Source: 67-14 sp035502775
GTDB taxonomy: Bacteria > Actinomycetota > Thermoleophilia > Solirubrobacterales > 70-9
Assembly: GCA_035502775.1 (NCBI GenBank)
Contig: DATJUB010000084.1
Coordinates: 1 to 64,000, forward strand
Reading direction: 5' to 3'
Length of the DNA: 64,000 nt
Shown in pieces: positions 19,075-26,597 of this stretch. The stretch's first letter is position 1. Each line of letters begins with the position of its first letter. Made by a program: the position numbers and the translations under genes. Below the pieces are notes generated by a model. That model saw only the letters and a program-made list of their open reading frames with translations. It was not told the DNA's origin and ran no database searches.

Positions 19075-19641
19075 ATGAAGATCTATACGAAGAAGGGCGA
19101 CGACGGCACGACCGGGCTCTGGTACGGCGGCCGGGTCGAGAAGTCCGGGAACCGCACCGACGCCTACGGCACGCTGGACGAGGCCTGCTCGGCCCTCGGC
19201 GTGGCCCGTGCCCTCTGCGACCAGGAGCAGGCCGAGCTCGCGGCCGACATCCTCGCTCTGCAGAACGAGCTCTTCGTCGCGGGCGCCGAGCTCGCGACCG
19301 CGCCCGAGGCCGCCGAACGGCTCGAGGACGGGATCAGCCGGATCACCGCCGGGATGGTCGACGCGCTCGATCCCGAGATCGACAAGTACATGTCCCGGGT
19401 CGAGCTTCCCCCGAAGTTCGTGATCCCGGGAGGCAACCGGCTTTCCGCCCAGCTCGACGTGGCCCGCACGATCGTGCGCCGCGCCGAGCGCAAGACGGTG
19501 CTGATCCAGCTGGCCGGTGAGCTCGCCTCGACCGAGATCCTGCGTTTCCTCAACCGCTCCTCCGACCTCTGCTTCGCGATGGCGCGGTTCGCCGACATCG
19601 ACGATCCGCACCTCTTCGAGGGCCGCCGGAAGTCCGGATGA
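19075..19641 (+). CDS. pduO: PduO-type cob(I)alamin adenosyltransferase
   Basis: A 188-residue trimeric-type ATP:cob(I)alamin adenosyltransferase making adenosylcobalamin. The ATP-binding N-terminus is MKIYTKKGDDGTTGLWYGG; the second motif RTDAYGTLDEACSALGVARA and the C-terminal ARTIVRRAERKTVL / FLNRSSDLCFAMAR are all conserved. I use the ATG at 19075; an upstream in-frame extension lacks family similarity. The stop overlaps the OsmC gene start by 4 bases, so PduO-OsmC-SDR form a coupled set. Confidence 0.93.
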   Translation: MKIYTKKGDDGTTGLWYGGRVEKSGNRTDAYGTLDEACSALGVARALCDQEQAELAADILALQNELFVAGAELATAPEAAERLEDGISRITAGMVDALDPEIDKYMSRVELPPKFVIPGGNRLSAQLDVARTIVRRAERKTVLIQLAGELASTEILRFLNRSSDLCFAMARFADIDDPHLFEGRRKSG

Positions 19642-20027
19642 GCCGCACCGTCGCGACCAAGGGCGAGGGTCTGATCAACATCGCCGAGACCGACACGGGC
19701 CGCAGCCTGACTTTCGACGCGTCGGAGGCGGCCGGCGGCACCGGCTCCGGCTTCACCCCGACCGAGGCGGTCAGCGCGTCGCTCGCGGCATGCACGGCGA
19801 TGACGGTCGAGATGTACGCGGGCCGCAAGGGCTGGGACGTCGAGGGCATCCGGGTCCAGGTCGACACCGAGTACGACGGTCCCAAACCGAGCAACTTCAA
19901 GGTGTCGCTCGAGCTCCCCGGCCATCTCGACACCGAACAGAAGGAACGCTTGCGAGTGGTCGCCCACAAGTGCCCGGTCCATCGCCTGCTGATCGAGAGC
20001 GTTCCCGTGGAGACCATCTGCCGATGA
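19638..20027 (+). CDS. OsmC family protein
   Basis: A 129-residue protein of the OsmC/Ohr fold. GFTPTEAVSASLAACTAMTVEMYAGRKG holds the first conserved Cys (peroxidatic position), and VVAHKCPVHRLL holds the second Cys. Members reduce organic or fatty acid hydroperoxides with thiol cofactors. It is coupled by 4-base overlaps to PduO upstream and an SDR downstream. Confidence 0.87.
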   Translation: MSRTVATKGEGLINIAETDTGRSLTFDASEAAGGTGSGFTPTEAVSASLAACTAMTVEMYAGRKGWDVEGIRVQVDTEYDGPKPSNFKVSLELPGHLDTEQKERLRVVAHKCPVHRLLIESVPVETICR

Positions 20028-20824
20028 ACCTGGGTCTGGAGAACCGGGTCTGCGCGGTGACCGGTGCCAGCAGCGGCATCGGTTTCGAGGTCACCCGCCA
20101 GCTCTGCTCGGAGGGTGCCAAGGTCCTGATGATCTCCCGCAACCCGGAGCAGCTCGCCGCGATGGCCGAGGTCGTCCGGGCAGAGGGCGGCGAGGCCGGT
20201 GTCCTGGTGATCGACATCACCTCCGATCACGCCGGTGAGCACATCGTCGCCGCCGCCAAGCAGGAGTTCGGCCGGCTCGACGTGCTGGTCAACAACGCCG
20301 GGGTCTCGCAATGGCGGGATCTCGAGGACGCCCCGGAGCAGGATTTCCGCGACCAGTTCGAACTGAGTGTGATGGCCCCGCTCAACCTGATGCGAGCCTC
20401 GATCCCCGACATGGTCGACCGCGGCTGGGGCCGGGTCGTCAACGTCTCCTCCAGCTCCGGCAAGCGCCCCTCCCCGCTGATGCCCGACTACTCGGTCGGC
20501 AAGGCGGCGATGCTGTCGCTCTCGAAGCTGTTCGCCGACAAGTACGCCGACCGGGGCGTGCTGGTCAACGCGGTCTGCCCCGGCCCGACCGCCTCCGAGC
20601 TCTGGCTCGAGCCGGGCGGCCTGCTCGACCAGTCGAAGGAGGCATCCGGTGCCGAGTCCCGCGAGGAGGCGAGGGCCGCGGTCGGTGCGAAGCGCCCGAT
20701 CGGCAGGCTGGCCACGCCGGAGGAGATCGCCTCGGCGATCACCTTCCTCTGTTCGGATCGCGCCTCCTTCGTCTCCGGCGCGGCCTGGAGCGTGGACGGC
20801 GGATCCGTTCCGGTGATCATCTGA
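20024..20824 (+). CDS. Short-chain dehydrogenase/reductase, classical SDR
   Basis: A 266-residue SDR starting at ATG 20024, which overlaps the OsmC stop by 4 bases; a longer in-frame opening runs back through the OsmC gene and is spurious. Motifs: cofactor site TGASSGIG, structural NNAG, catalytic Ser in VSSSSGK and Tyr-x3-Lys in YSVGKAA, and the C-terminal GAAWSVDGGS. Length and order match oxidoreductases of the FabG/3-oxoacyl reductase-like group. Substrate unknown. Confidence 0.9.
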   Translation: MNLGLENRVCAVTGASSGIGFEVTRQLCSEGAKVLMISRNPEQLAAMAEVVRAEGGEAGVLVIDITSDHAGEHIVAAAKQEFGRLDVLVNNAGVSQWRDLEDAPEQDFRDQFELSVMAPLNLMRASIPDMVDRGWGRVVNVSSSSGKRPSPLMPDYSVGKAAMLSLSKLFADKYADRGVLVNAVCPGPTASELWLEPGGLLDQSKEASGAESREEARAAVGAKRPIGRLATPEEIASAITFLCSDRASFVSGAAWSVDGGSVPVII

Positions 20825-21933
20825 CCGAGGCCCTTTCGCCGAAGGCTCTGAACCGGGCGCTGCTCGCCCGGCAGATGCTGCTTGAACGAAGCGAGATATC
20901 GCCCACCGAGGCGATCGAGCGCCTCGCGGGGCTTCAGGCGCAGGAACCCTCGCCGGTATTCACCGGGCTCTGGACCCGCCTCGCCGATTTCGACCCGGCC
21001 GGGTTCCGGCGGTCGGCCCTCGATCGCACGGTGGTCCGCGGCACGGCGATGCGCGGCACGCTCCACCTGCTCACCGCCCGGGACTTCCCGCGGATCCGGC
21101 CGGCGGTCCAGGACGCCCTGGACCGCACATCCGCTTCGACCGGCGGGCGGGCCGAGGATCTCGACCTCGATCTGCTGATCAGCAGGGCGAGCGAGCTGCT
21201 GACCGAGACGCCGCGCAGCATGAAGGATCTGATCCCGCTGCTCGCCCCCGATTTCCCCGGCGCCGACGGCCAGGAACTGCGCCACGCGCTGCGGGTCAAG
21301 CTGCCGATGGTCCTGGTTCCCGATGCCGGTGATCCACGTGGCTGGAAGGGCAACGCGCCGTTCGCCGTGGCCTCGGACTGGATCGGCGGCAAGCCCGGAA
21401 AGCCACTGTCCAAACCGGATCTGGCCCGGCGCTATCTGGCCGCTTTCGGACCGGCCACCCCGCACGATTTCGGTGTCTGGTCGGGCCTGCCCGGGGTGCG
21501 CGGGATCTTCGATCGGCTGCGACCGGATCTGATCACCTTCGAGGACGAGCGGGGCCGCGAGCTGTTCGACCTGCCCGAGGCCCCGCGTCCCGGAAGCCAT
21601 GTGACCGCACCGGCCAGGTTCATCCCCGCCTTCGACAATCTGACCCTGTCCCACGACGAACGGGACCGGATCATCTCCCCGGAGGACCTGAAGCTGGTCT
21701 TCTCGCCGAACGGACGCATCCCGCCGATGTTCCTCTGGGACGGGTTCGTGGCCGGGGTCTGGAGGAACGAGAGCAGGGGCAAGGAGGGTCTGCTCGAGTT
21801 GAGACCGTTCCGGGCCCTGCCTCCCGAGGCGAAAGACGAGCTCAAGCGTGAGGGCCGGCGGCTGCTGGAGTTTCTGGAGCCCGCCGCGACCCGCGGCAAG
21901 GTGAGGTTCGGGGCGAAGCTCAGTCGCAGGTGA
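20821..21933 (+). CDS. Winged helix DNA-binding domain protein (HTH_42-like)
   Basis: About 370 residues matching the winged-helix superfamily often annotated as DUF1006/HTH_42 (AlkX/YcaQ-like): LNRALLARQMLLERSEIS, a segment reading GLQAQEPSPVFTGLW, VRGTAMRGTLHLLTARDF and the C-terminal ARFIPAFDNLTLSH with VAGVWRN. YcaQ members act in DNA interstrand-crosslink repair as glycosylases; this one lacks enough similarity for me to assert that activity. The start is uncertain: no ATG or GTG fits the family N-terminus, so either a CTG at 20821 (overlapping the SDR stop) or ATG at 20875 is used. Confidence 0.75.
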   Translation: MTEALSPKALNRALLARQMLLERSEISPTEAIERLAGLQAQEPSPVFTGLWTRLADFDPAGFRRSALDRTVVRGTAMRGTLHLLTARDFPRIRPAVQDALDRTSASTGGRAEDLDLDLLISRASELLTETPRSMKDLIPLLAPDFPGADGQELRHALRVKLPMVLVPDAGDPRGWKGNAPFAVASDWIGGKPGKPLSKPDLARRYLAAFGPATPHDFGVWSGLPGVRGIFDRLRPDLITFEDERGRELFDLPEAPRPGSHVTAPARFIPAFDNLTLSHDERDRIISPEDLKLVFSPNGRIPPMFLWDGFVAGVWRNESRGKEGLLELRPFRALPPEAKDELKREGRRLLEFLEPAATRGKVRFGAKLSRR

Positions 21934-22435
21934 GCAGCGTGCGGACCGGCAGTCCGGCCAGCCTCTCCCGGCCGTTCAGGAAGCCGAGCTCGACCACGAA
22001 GGCGCAGCCGACCACCTCGGCGCCCAGCTTCTCGACCGCCTCGATCGTCGCCGCGGCGGTTCCACCGGTCGCGATCAGGTCGTCGTGGACCAGCACGCGG
22101 TGACCCGCGCCGAGCGCGTCGGCGTGCACCTCGAGCGCATCCACTCCGTATTCGAGTTCGTACTCGACCGAGACCGTCTCGGCCGGCAGATGACCCGGTT
22201 TCCGGGCCGGAACGAATCCGGCGCCGAGTTCCTGGGCCAGCGCGCCACCGAAGATGAATCCGCGGGCCTCGGTCGCGACCACCACATCCACCTCCAGCGG
22301 ACGGGCGAACTCGGCCAGGTCGCGGGTCACGCCCCTCGAGGCCTCGGGGTCGAGCAGCAGGGGCGTGATGTCCCGGAACACGATTCCCGGCTCGGGGAAG
22401 TCTGGGATCTCCCGGATGAGGTCGCGCAGGCCCAT
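21920..22435 (-). CDS. apt: Adenine phosphoribosyltransferase
   Basis: A 171-residue enzyme salvaging adenine with PRPP to AMP. N-terminal IREIPDFPEPGIVFRDITPLL and VVATEARGFIFGGALA are typical, and the PRPP loop is VLVHDDLIATGGTA. The length equals that of bacterial Apt. Its 3' end overlaps the winged-helix gene by 14 bases in convergent orientation. Confidence 0.95.
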   Translation of the reverse strand: MGLRDLIREIPDFPEPGIVFRDITPLLLDPEASRGVTRDLAEFARPLEVDVVVATEARGFIFGGALAQELGAGFVPARKPGHLPAETVSVEYELEYGVDALEVHADALGAGHRVLVHDDLIATGGTAAATIEAVEKLGAEVVGCAFVVELGFLNGRERLAGLPVRTLLTCD

Positions 22436-22439
22436 ACGG

Positions 22440-22853
22440 CTACCTCTTCGCGGTGAAGGTCGTTTCTCCTGAGCAGATGCCTTCGACCTTGATCGTTCCG
22501 GTCACCCTCCCCCGCTTGAACTTGCCTTTCAGGGTTCTCTTGTTGTCGTTGAAACTGGCTCTCCGGCTGCCGTTGAAGACGACCTTGAACGAGCCGTCCC
22601 GCTTGATCCTGACCGAGGCTCCCTTCTTGCCCGCCGGAGGGTAGGCGAAGGCGAGCGTGAAGTCGTCCAGGCCACATGAGGCATGGACGGAGCTCTCGAA
22701 ATGGACCACCCGGTTCTTCCGCACCTTGAGCTTCACGTCCGCCTCACCCCCGGTCTCGCCCCGGTAGGTGCCACCGGGCGCGGCCGAGGCCGCCGGCGCA
22801 CCGAGGCCGAACACGGCGAGAACCAGGATCACGGCGGCCGTGCGGGCTTTCAT
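22440..22853 (-). CDS. Small secreted protein of unknown function
   Basis: A 137-residue protein with a signal peptide (MKARTAAVILVLAVFGLG, cleavage near ASAA). The mature part is beta-rich and basic with two Cys (ASCGLDDF and EGICSGET) that may form a disulfide. The pattern GxYxGxTxxG followed by alternating strands is common in secreted proteins of Actinomycetota of unknown role. I use ATG 22851-22853; the much longer opening upstream covers the NUDIX gene on the other strand. It ends 5 bases before the apt start on the same strand. Confidence 0.75.
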   Translation of the reverse strand: MKARTAAVILVLAVFGLGAPAASAAPGGTYRGETGGEADVKLKVRKNRVVHFESSVHASCGLDDFTLAFAYPPAGKKGASVRIKRDGSFKVVFNGSRRASFNDNKRTLKGKFKRGRVTGTIKVEGICSGETTFTAKR

Positions 22854-22895
22854 GATCAAAAGACTAACGGCGCCGGGGTCAGTCATTATCCAAGC

Positions 22896-23465
22896 GTGGA
22901 CTACGCGTCGCTCGACCTGAAGGACCTTCTCCTCACCGCCGAGGACGCGATCGACCTCGAGGCCCACGGCAACCGTGAAGCGGGGGTGCTGCTGCCGATC
23001 ACCGGCTGGCCCGACGATCCGAAGCTGATCTTCACCGAACGGAACGCCGATCTGAAGAAGCATGCCGGGGAGATCTCGTTCCCGGGCGGGATGAGCGAAG
23101 AGGCCGACCCGGACCTCACCTGGACCGCACTCCGGGAAACCCACGAGGAGGTCAGCATCTCCCCGGACCGGGTCGAGATCCAGGGCGCGCTGGCCCCGGT
23201 GGGCACCTTCGTCACCTCGTTCCGGATCCAGCCTTTCGTCGGCCTGGTGTCCGGAGACCAGTCGCTGGTCGCGAACCCGTCGGAGGTCGCGGCGATCCTC
23301 CATTTCGGGATCGATGAGCTGGTCGATGCCTACGCGATGAGAAGGCTGGTCAGGCGAGGGGTCCCGATCCGCACCCCCACCTTCGAGATGGAGAGGGTCT
23401 TGATCTGGGGAGCGACCGCAAGGATCCTCACCGACTTCCTGACCCGAATCAAAGCCTTCAAATAG
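22896..23465 (+). CDS. NUDIX hydrolase, CoA pyrophosphatase-like
   Basis: A 189-residue protein starting at GTG 22896. The NUDIX box is GGMSEEADPDLTWTALRE followed by THEEVSI; the catalytic RExxEE core is intact but the terminal Gly of EExG is Ser. The extra spacing between the first Gly and the RE pair and the ITGWPDDPKLIFTERN start match NudL-type CoA diphosphatases, which cleave CoA or acyl-CoA into phosphopantetheine and 3',5'-ADP. It is followed by a strong hairpin terminator. Confidence 0.85.
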   Translation: MDYASLDLKDLLLTAEDAIDLEAHGNREAGVLLPITGWPDDPKLIFTERNADLKKHAGEISFPGGMSEEADPDLTWTALRETHEEVSISPDRVEIQGALAPVGTFVTSFRIQPFVGLVSGDQSLVANPSEVAAILHFGIDELVDAYAMRRLVRRGVPIRTPTFEMERVLIWGATARILTDFLTRIKAFK

Positions 23466-23487
23466 GGGGCGGCCCAACGGCCGCCCC
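23466..23487 (+). terminator. Hairpin terminator after NUDIX gene
   Basis: GGGGCGGCC-CAAC-GGCCGCCCC, a perfect 9-bp stem immediately after the NUDIX stop codon and before the palindromic element shared with 32,852. No U-run follows. Confidence 0.55.
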
Positions 23488-23488
23488 A

Positions 23489-23556
23489 CCGGCGTTCTGT
23501 CGAACCTCAGCCCGCGAGGAGCGGGTCGGAGGTGCGACAGAATGCTCGGACGCCGG
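23489..23556. repeat. Nested palindromic intergenic element, copy 1
   Basis: Outer arms CCGGCG (23489-23494) and CGCCGG (23551-23556), inner arms TTCTGTCG (23495-23502) and CGACAGAA (23535-23542) separated by exactly 32 bases, then ACCTC/GAGGT and a central CCCGC-GAGGA-GCGGG hairpin. It lies between the convergent NUDIX and sulfurtransferase genes. The same TTCTGTCG-N32-CGACAGAA frame recurs at 32862-32909. Confidence 0.7.
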
Positions 23557-23559
23557 TTC

Positions 23560-24405
23560 TCAGGCGCCCTTCTCGATCGGGACTCCGACCAGGTTGCCCC
23601 ACTCGGTCCAGGAGCCGTCGTAGTTCTTTACGTCTTTCTTTCCCAGCAGCTCGTGGAGGACGAACCAGGTGTGGGCCGAGCGCTCTCCGATCCGGCAGTA
23701 GGCGATGATCGGGTCGTCGCTCTCGGTGATCACGCCCTTGCCCGCGTAGAGATCCCTGAGCTCGTCGGCCGACTTGAAGGTTCCGTCCTCGTTCACCGAC
23801 TGGGACCACGGGACCGAGGCCGCGCCGGGGATGTGGCCGCCGCGCTGGGCGCCTTCCTGTTCGTAGCCGGCCATCGCGATCAGCTCGCCGGAGAATTCCT
23901 GCGGGCTGCGCACGTCGACCAGGCGCACGTCCCGGCCGAGCGAATCCTGGACCTCTCGCTGGTAGGCGCGGATCGAGTCGTCGCCGGGCTTCGCGGTGAA
24001 GGTCGCGGGTTCGTACGCCGGCACTTCGCTCGTGGTCTCACGTCCCTCGCCGATCCATTTCTCGCGCGGACCGTCGATCAATTTCACGTCGTCATGCCCG
24101 TAGTAGCGCAGGTACCAGTAGGTATAGGCCGCGAACCAGTTGTTGCGATCGCCGTAGAGCACGATCGTGTGGTCGTTCGAGATCCCCTTGTCCCCTAGCG
24201 TCCGCCCGAAGGCCTCGGCGTCGAGGAAGTCGCGGGACACCTGGTCCTGAAGCTCGGTCTTCCAGTCGAATCCGATCGCGCCGGGAATGTGGGCCTCGGC
24301 GTAGAGCGCCGGGTTCTCGTCCACCTCGAGTATTCGGACCGAATCGTCGCCGAGATGATCGGCCACCCAGTCCGTGTCCACCAGAACGTCTTTTGCGTAA
24401 CTCAT
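23560..24405 (-). CDS. Thiosulfate sulfurtransferase, tandem rhodanese (CysA-type)
   Basis: A 281-residue protein of two rhodanese domains; the N-terminal one lacks a catalytic Cys (IVLYGDRNNWFAA) and the C-terminal one carries Cys237 in AYCRIGERSAHTW, the loop typical of actinobacterial CysA2/SseC-type enzymes. It transfers sulfane sulfur from thiosulfate to cyanide or thiols. Preceded by an AT-rich leader shared divergently with the class IV aminotransferase gene. Confidence 0.92.
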   Translation of the reverse strand: MSYAKDVLVDTDWVADHLGDDSVRILEVDENPALYAEAHIPGAIGFDWKTELQDQVSRDFLDAEAFGRTLGDKGISNDHTIVLYGDRNNWFAAYTYWYLRYYGHDDVKLIDGPREKWIGEGRETTSEVPAYEPATFTAKPGDDSIRAYQREVQDSLGRDVRLVDVRSPQEFSGELIAMAGYEQEGAQRGGHIPGAASVPWSQSVNEDGTFKSADELRDLYAGKGVITESDDPIIAYCRIGERSAHTWFVLHELLGKKDVKNYDGSWTEWGNLVGVPIEKGA

Positions 24406-24429
24406 CTGTCGCCTCCGATTAGTCGGAAC

Positions 24430-24448
24430 GGAGCCGATTCGGGGCTCC
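24430..24448 (-). promoter_or_regulatory. Leader hairpin upstream of the sulfurtransferase
   Basis: GGAGCC-GATTCGG-GGCTCC lies 24 bases 5' of the sulfurtransferase start, followed by an unusually AT-rich stretch (24450-24485, with TTAAT-TGC-ATTAA) in an otherwise GC-rich window. This looks like the divergent promoter region with a hairpin in the 5' leader; the role is unknown. Confidence 0.35.
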
Positions 24449-24521
24449 GGTATTTAATTGCATTAATTCCTATCAGATTTTACCTAATTGGACTCGCCGG
24501 CCTTTTCCGTAAGCTGCCGGA

Positions 24522-25310
24522 ATGGGCGCGCCACCGCTTCTGACGAGCATCGACGGAGCGATCACTCCCTCGGATGAAGCCCTGCTGCCGCTGCCCGACG
24601 ACGGCCTCTTCCGCGGCGACGGCGTCTTCGAGGTCCTGCGCTCCTACGCCGGCCGGCTCTTCGCTCTCGGCGAGCACCTCGACCGGCTCGAGCGCTCCGC
24701 CGCCGCGATCGAACTGCCGGTCGAGCGCGGTCCGATCGAGACCGAGGCACTCGCGCTGCTCGACCGGGCCGAGAAGGCCGACTGCCTGCTGCGGATCGTG
24801 GTGACCCGGACGGGCCGCCGGGTGATCACCCTGGAGAGCCTGCTGGTCCATCCCGCCTCGATCTCCCTGGCGACCGTGCCCTACAGCCCGACCGTGATCC
24901 TCAACAAGGTCAAGTCCCTCTCCTACGCGGCCAACATGGAGGCGACCAGGATCGCCAAACGGGCCGGCGCCGGCGAGGCGCTGCTGGTCACCCCCGAGGG
25001 CACCGTGCTCGAGGCGCCGACCTCCACCCTCTTCTGGGTCTCCCCCACGGGTGCCCTCAGGACCACCGACACCGATGCCGGCGTACTCGACTCGATCACC
25101 CGGGCGAAGATCATCGAACGCTGCGAGGTCGAGACCGGCCGTTTCCCGATCGAAGACGCAATGGCCTCATCCGAGGCGTTCCTCGCCTCGACCACGCGCG
25201 AAGTCCAGCCGGTCGAGTCGATCGACGGCGAGAAGATCCCGACCTTCCCCGCCCCGCGGACTCTGGAAGCCGCAGCCGCCTTCAGGGCCGCGCTCGGCGA
25301 CGGCTCATAG
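24522..25310 (+). CDS. Class IV aminotransferase / aminodeoxychorismate lyase-like
   Basis: A 262-residue fold-type IV PLP enzyme. The N-terminal DDGLFRGDGVFEVLRSYAGRLFALGEHLDRL, the PLP-lysine region VKSLSYAANMEATRIAKR, and the EGTVLEAPTSTLFWV strand match the family of BCAT, D-amino acid aminotransferase and PabC. Length (under 270) and sequence fit PabC or D-AAT better than BCAT. Its stop is followed directly by the 100-nt tandem repeat array. Confidence 0.85.
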   Translation: MGAPPLLTSIDGAITPSDEALLPLPDDGLFRGDGVFEVLRSYAGRLFALGEHLDRLERSAAAIELPVERGPIETEALALLDRAEKADCLLRIVVTRTGRRVITLESLLVHPASISLATVPYSPTVILNKVKSLSYAANMEATRIAKRAGAGEALLVTPEGTVLEAPTSTLFWVSPTGALRTTDTDAGVLDSITRAKIIERCEVETGRFPIEDAMASSEAFLASTTREVQPVESIDGEKIPTFPAPRTLEAAAAFRAALGDGS

Positions 25311-25555
25311 AACAAGGAATCCGGATTTCGAAGTCACGCCGCGTGAGTGGGCGTAGAACAAGGAATCCGAATTGACATCCCTGAATCCCAGCCAGCCAAG
25401 ACAGCCCAGTGGAAGCCAATTCGGATTTCGAAGTCACGCCGCGTGAGTGGGCGTAAAACAAGGAATCTGGATTGACATCCTCAAATCCCAGCCAGCCAAG
25501 AAAGCCCAGCGGAAGCCAATCCAGATTTCGAAGTCACGCCGCGTGAGTGGGCGTA
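25310..25555. repeat. Tandem array of a 100-nt structured repeat (2 full units, 1 truncated)
   Basis: Units B (25356-25455) and C (25456-25555) are each exactly 100 bases; unit A (25310-25355, 46 bases) lacks the loop. Each full unit starts with rAACAAGGAAT, has an 11-bp perfect inverted repeat (B: AATCCGAATTG/CAATTCGGATT at 25364-25374 and 25417-25427; C: AATCTGGATTG/CAATCCAGATT at 25464-25474 and 25517-25527) around a 42-base loop, and ends with an invariant block containing TCACGCCGCGTGA. B and C differ at two stem positions, both compensated. In A the arms collapse to the palindrome AATCCGGATT. The array fills the gap between convergent genes. Confidence 0.85.
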
Positions 25556-25563
25556 TCTGTTAC

Positions 25564-26505
25564 CTAGGTCAAGTCGCGTAGGTACCACTCGGCGTCGAGG
25601 GCTCCGCGGCAGCCTGATCCGGCGGCGGTGATCGCCTGGCGGTAGGTCCGGTCGACCAGGTCGCCGATCGCGAACACGCCCTTCAGGTTGGTCTGGGTCG
25701 AAGGCTCCTCGACCTTGACGTAGCCCTCATCGTCGGTGTCGATCTGCCCGGTGACGATCTCCGAGCGCGGGATGTGACCGATCGCGACGAAAGCGCCGTC
25801 GACCGCCACGTCCTCTGTCTCGCCGGTATCGGAGCGGCGCAGCCGCACCTTCTCCAGCGCGCCGTTCTCGCCGGCGAGGAACTCCTCGGGTGTCCAAGGG
25901 GTCTTCAGAGCGATGTTCGAGAGGCTCTCGGCCCGCTCCTGCATGATCTTCGAGGCCCGGAACTCGTCCCGGCGGTGGACCAGGTCAAGGCTGGAGGCGA
26001 ACTTCGAGATGAAGAGAGCGTCCTCGAGCGCGGTGTCGCCGCCGCCGATCACCATCGTCGACTTGTCCTTGAAGAAAGCGCCGTCGCAGACACCGCAGGT
26101 GGAGACGCCGCGTCCGGAAAGCTCCATCTCACCCGGGATCCCGAGGCGCTTGGGCTCGGCGCCCATCGCCAGGATCACGGCCTTCGCCCGGTACTCCTCA
26201 TCACCGAGGAACACCTTGTGGACGCCGCCGTCACTCAATTCCACCCGGTCGACGTCATCGGTCACGAAACGAGTGCCGAAGCGCTCGGCCTGGGCCCGGA
26301 ACTTGGTCATCATCTCGGGGCCCATGATGCCCTCCGGGAAGCCGGGGAAGTTCTCGACGTCGGTCGTGTTCTGAAGCTGGCCGCCCCACTGGAAGCCCTC
26401 GAAGACGAGCGGGTCGAGCTCGGCCCGGGCGGCGTAGAGAGCGGCTGTGTATCCGGCGGGTCCGCCACCGATGATGATCAGGTTTTCAACCTTGTCGCTG
26501 CTCAT
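25564..26505 (-). CDS. trxB: Thioredoxin-disulfide reductase
   Basis: A 313-residue low-molecular-weight TrxR using NADPH and FAD. FAD motif IIGGGPAGYTAALYAARA, redox centre CGVCDG (Cys137 and Cys140, where most TrxRs read CATCDG), NADPH motif VIGGGDTALEDALF and the C-terminal FAIGDLVDRTYRQAITAAGSG. No thioredoxin gene is adjacent. It follows a hairpin that probably terminates the flippase-like gene upstream, so it has its own promoter. Confidence 0.93.
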   Translation of the reverse strand: MSSDKVENLIIIGGGPAGYTAALYAARAELDPLVFEGFQWGGQLQNTTDVENFPGFPEGIMGPEMMTKFRAQAERFGTRFVTDDVDRVELSDGGVHKVFLGDEEYRAKAVILAMGAEPKRLGIPGEMELSGRGVSTCGVCDGAFFKDKSTMVIGGGDTALEDALFISKFASSLDLVHRRDEFRASKIMQERAESLSNIALKTPWTPEEFLAGENGALEKVRLRRSDTGETEDVAVDGAFVAIGHIPRSEIVTGQIDTDDEGYVKVEEPSTQTNLKGVFAIGDLVDRTYRQAITAAGSGCRGALDAEWYLRDLT

Positions 26506-26563
26506 TTATCCGCTTCCTTCGAGTTGTCTCAGTTGATTTCGGCTAAAAAGTTCGTATCTCTAG

Positions 26564-26593
26564 GGGTCACTTCACTTAATGAAGTATAGACCC
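26564..26593 (-). terminator. Two-part hairpin after the flippase-like gene
   Basis: GGGTC-ACTTCA-CTTAA-TGAAGT-ATA-GACCC: an inner 6-bp and an outer 5-bp stem with a 3-base bulge. It lies 5 bases beyond the stop of the flippase-like gene on the minus strand. Likely a terminator; no strong U-run. Confidence 0.5.
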
Positions 26594-26597
26594 TGGA

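Noticed and set aside
20311..21933. 540-residue single protein spanning the SDR end and the winged-helix region
   Set aside because: The N-terminal 170 residues are an out-of-frame shadow of the SDR gene; family similarity begins near 20,821.
24406..24521. Riboswitch upstream of the sulfurtransferase
   Set aside because: Only one short hairpin is present; no consensus of the SAM, TPP or other known classes could be recognised.
25310..25555. CRISPR array or integron attC cassette array
   Set aside because: The segments between invariant blocks are near-identical to each other, so they are not spacers; and the unit ends lack the GTTRRRY/RYYYAAC core sites of attC. No Cas or integrase genes are adjacent.
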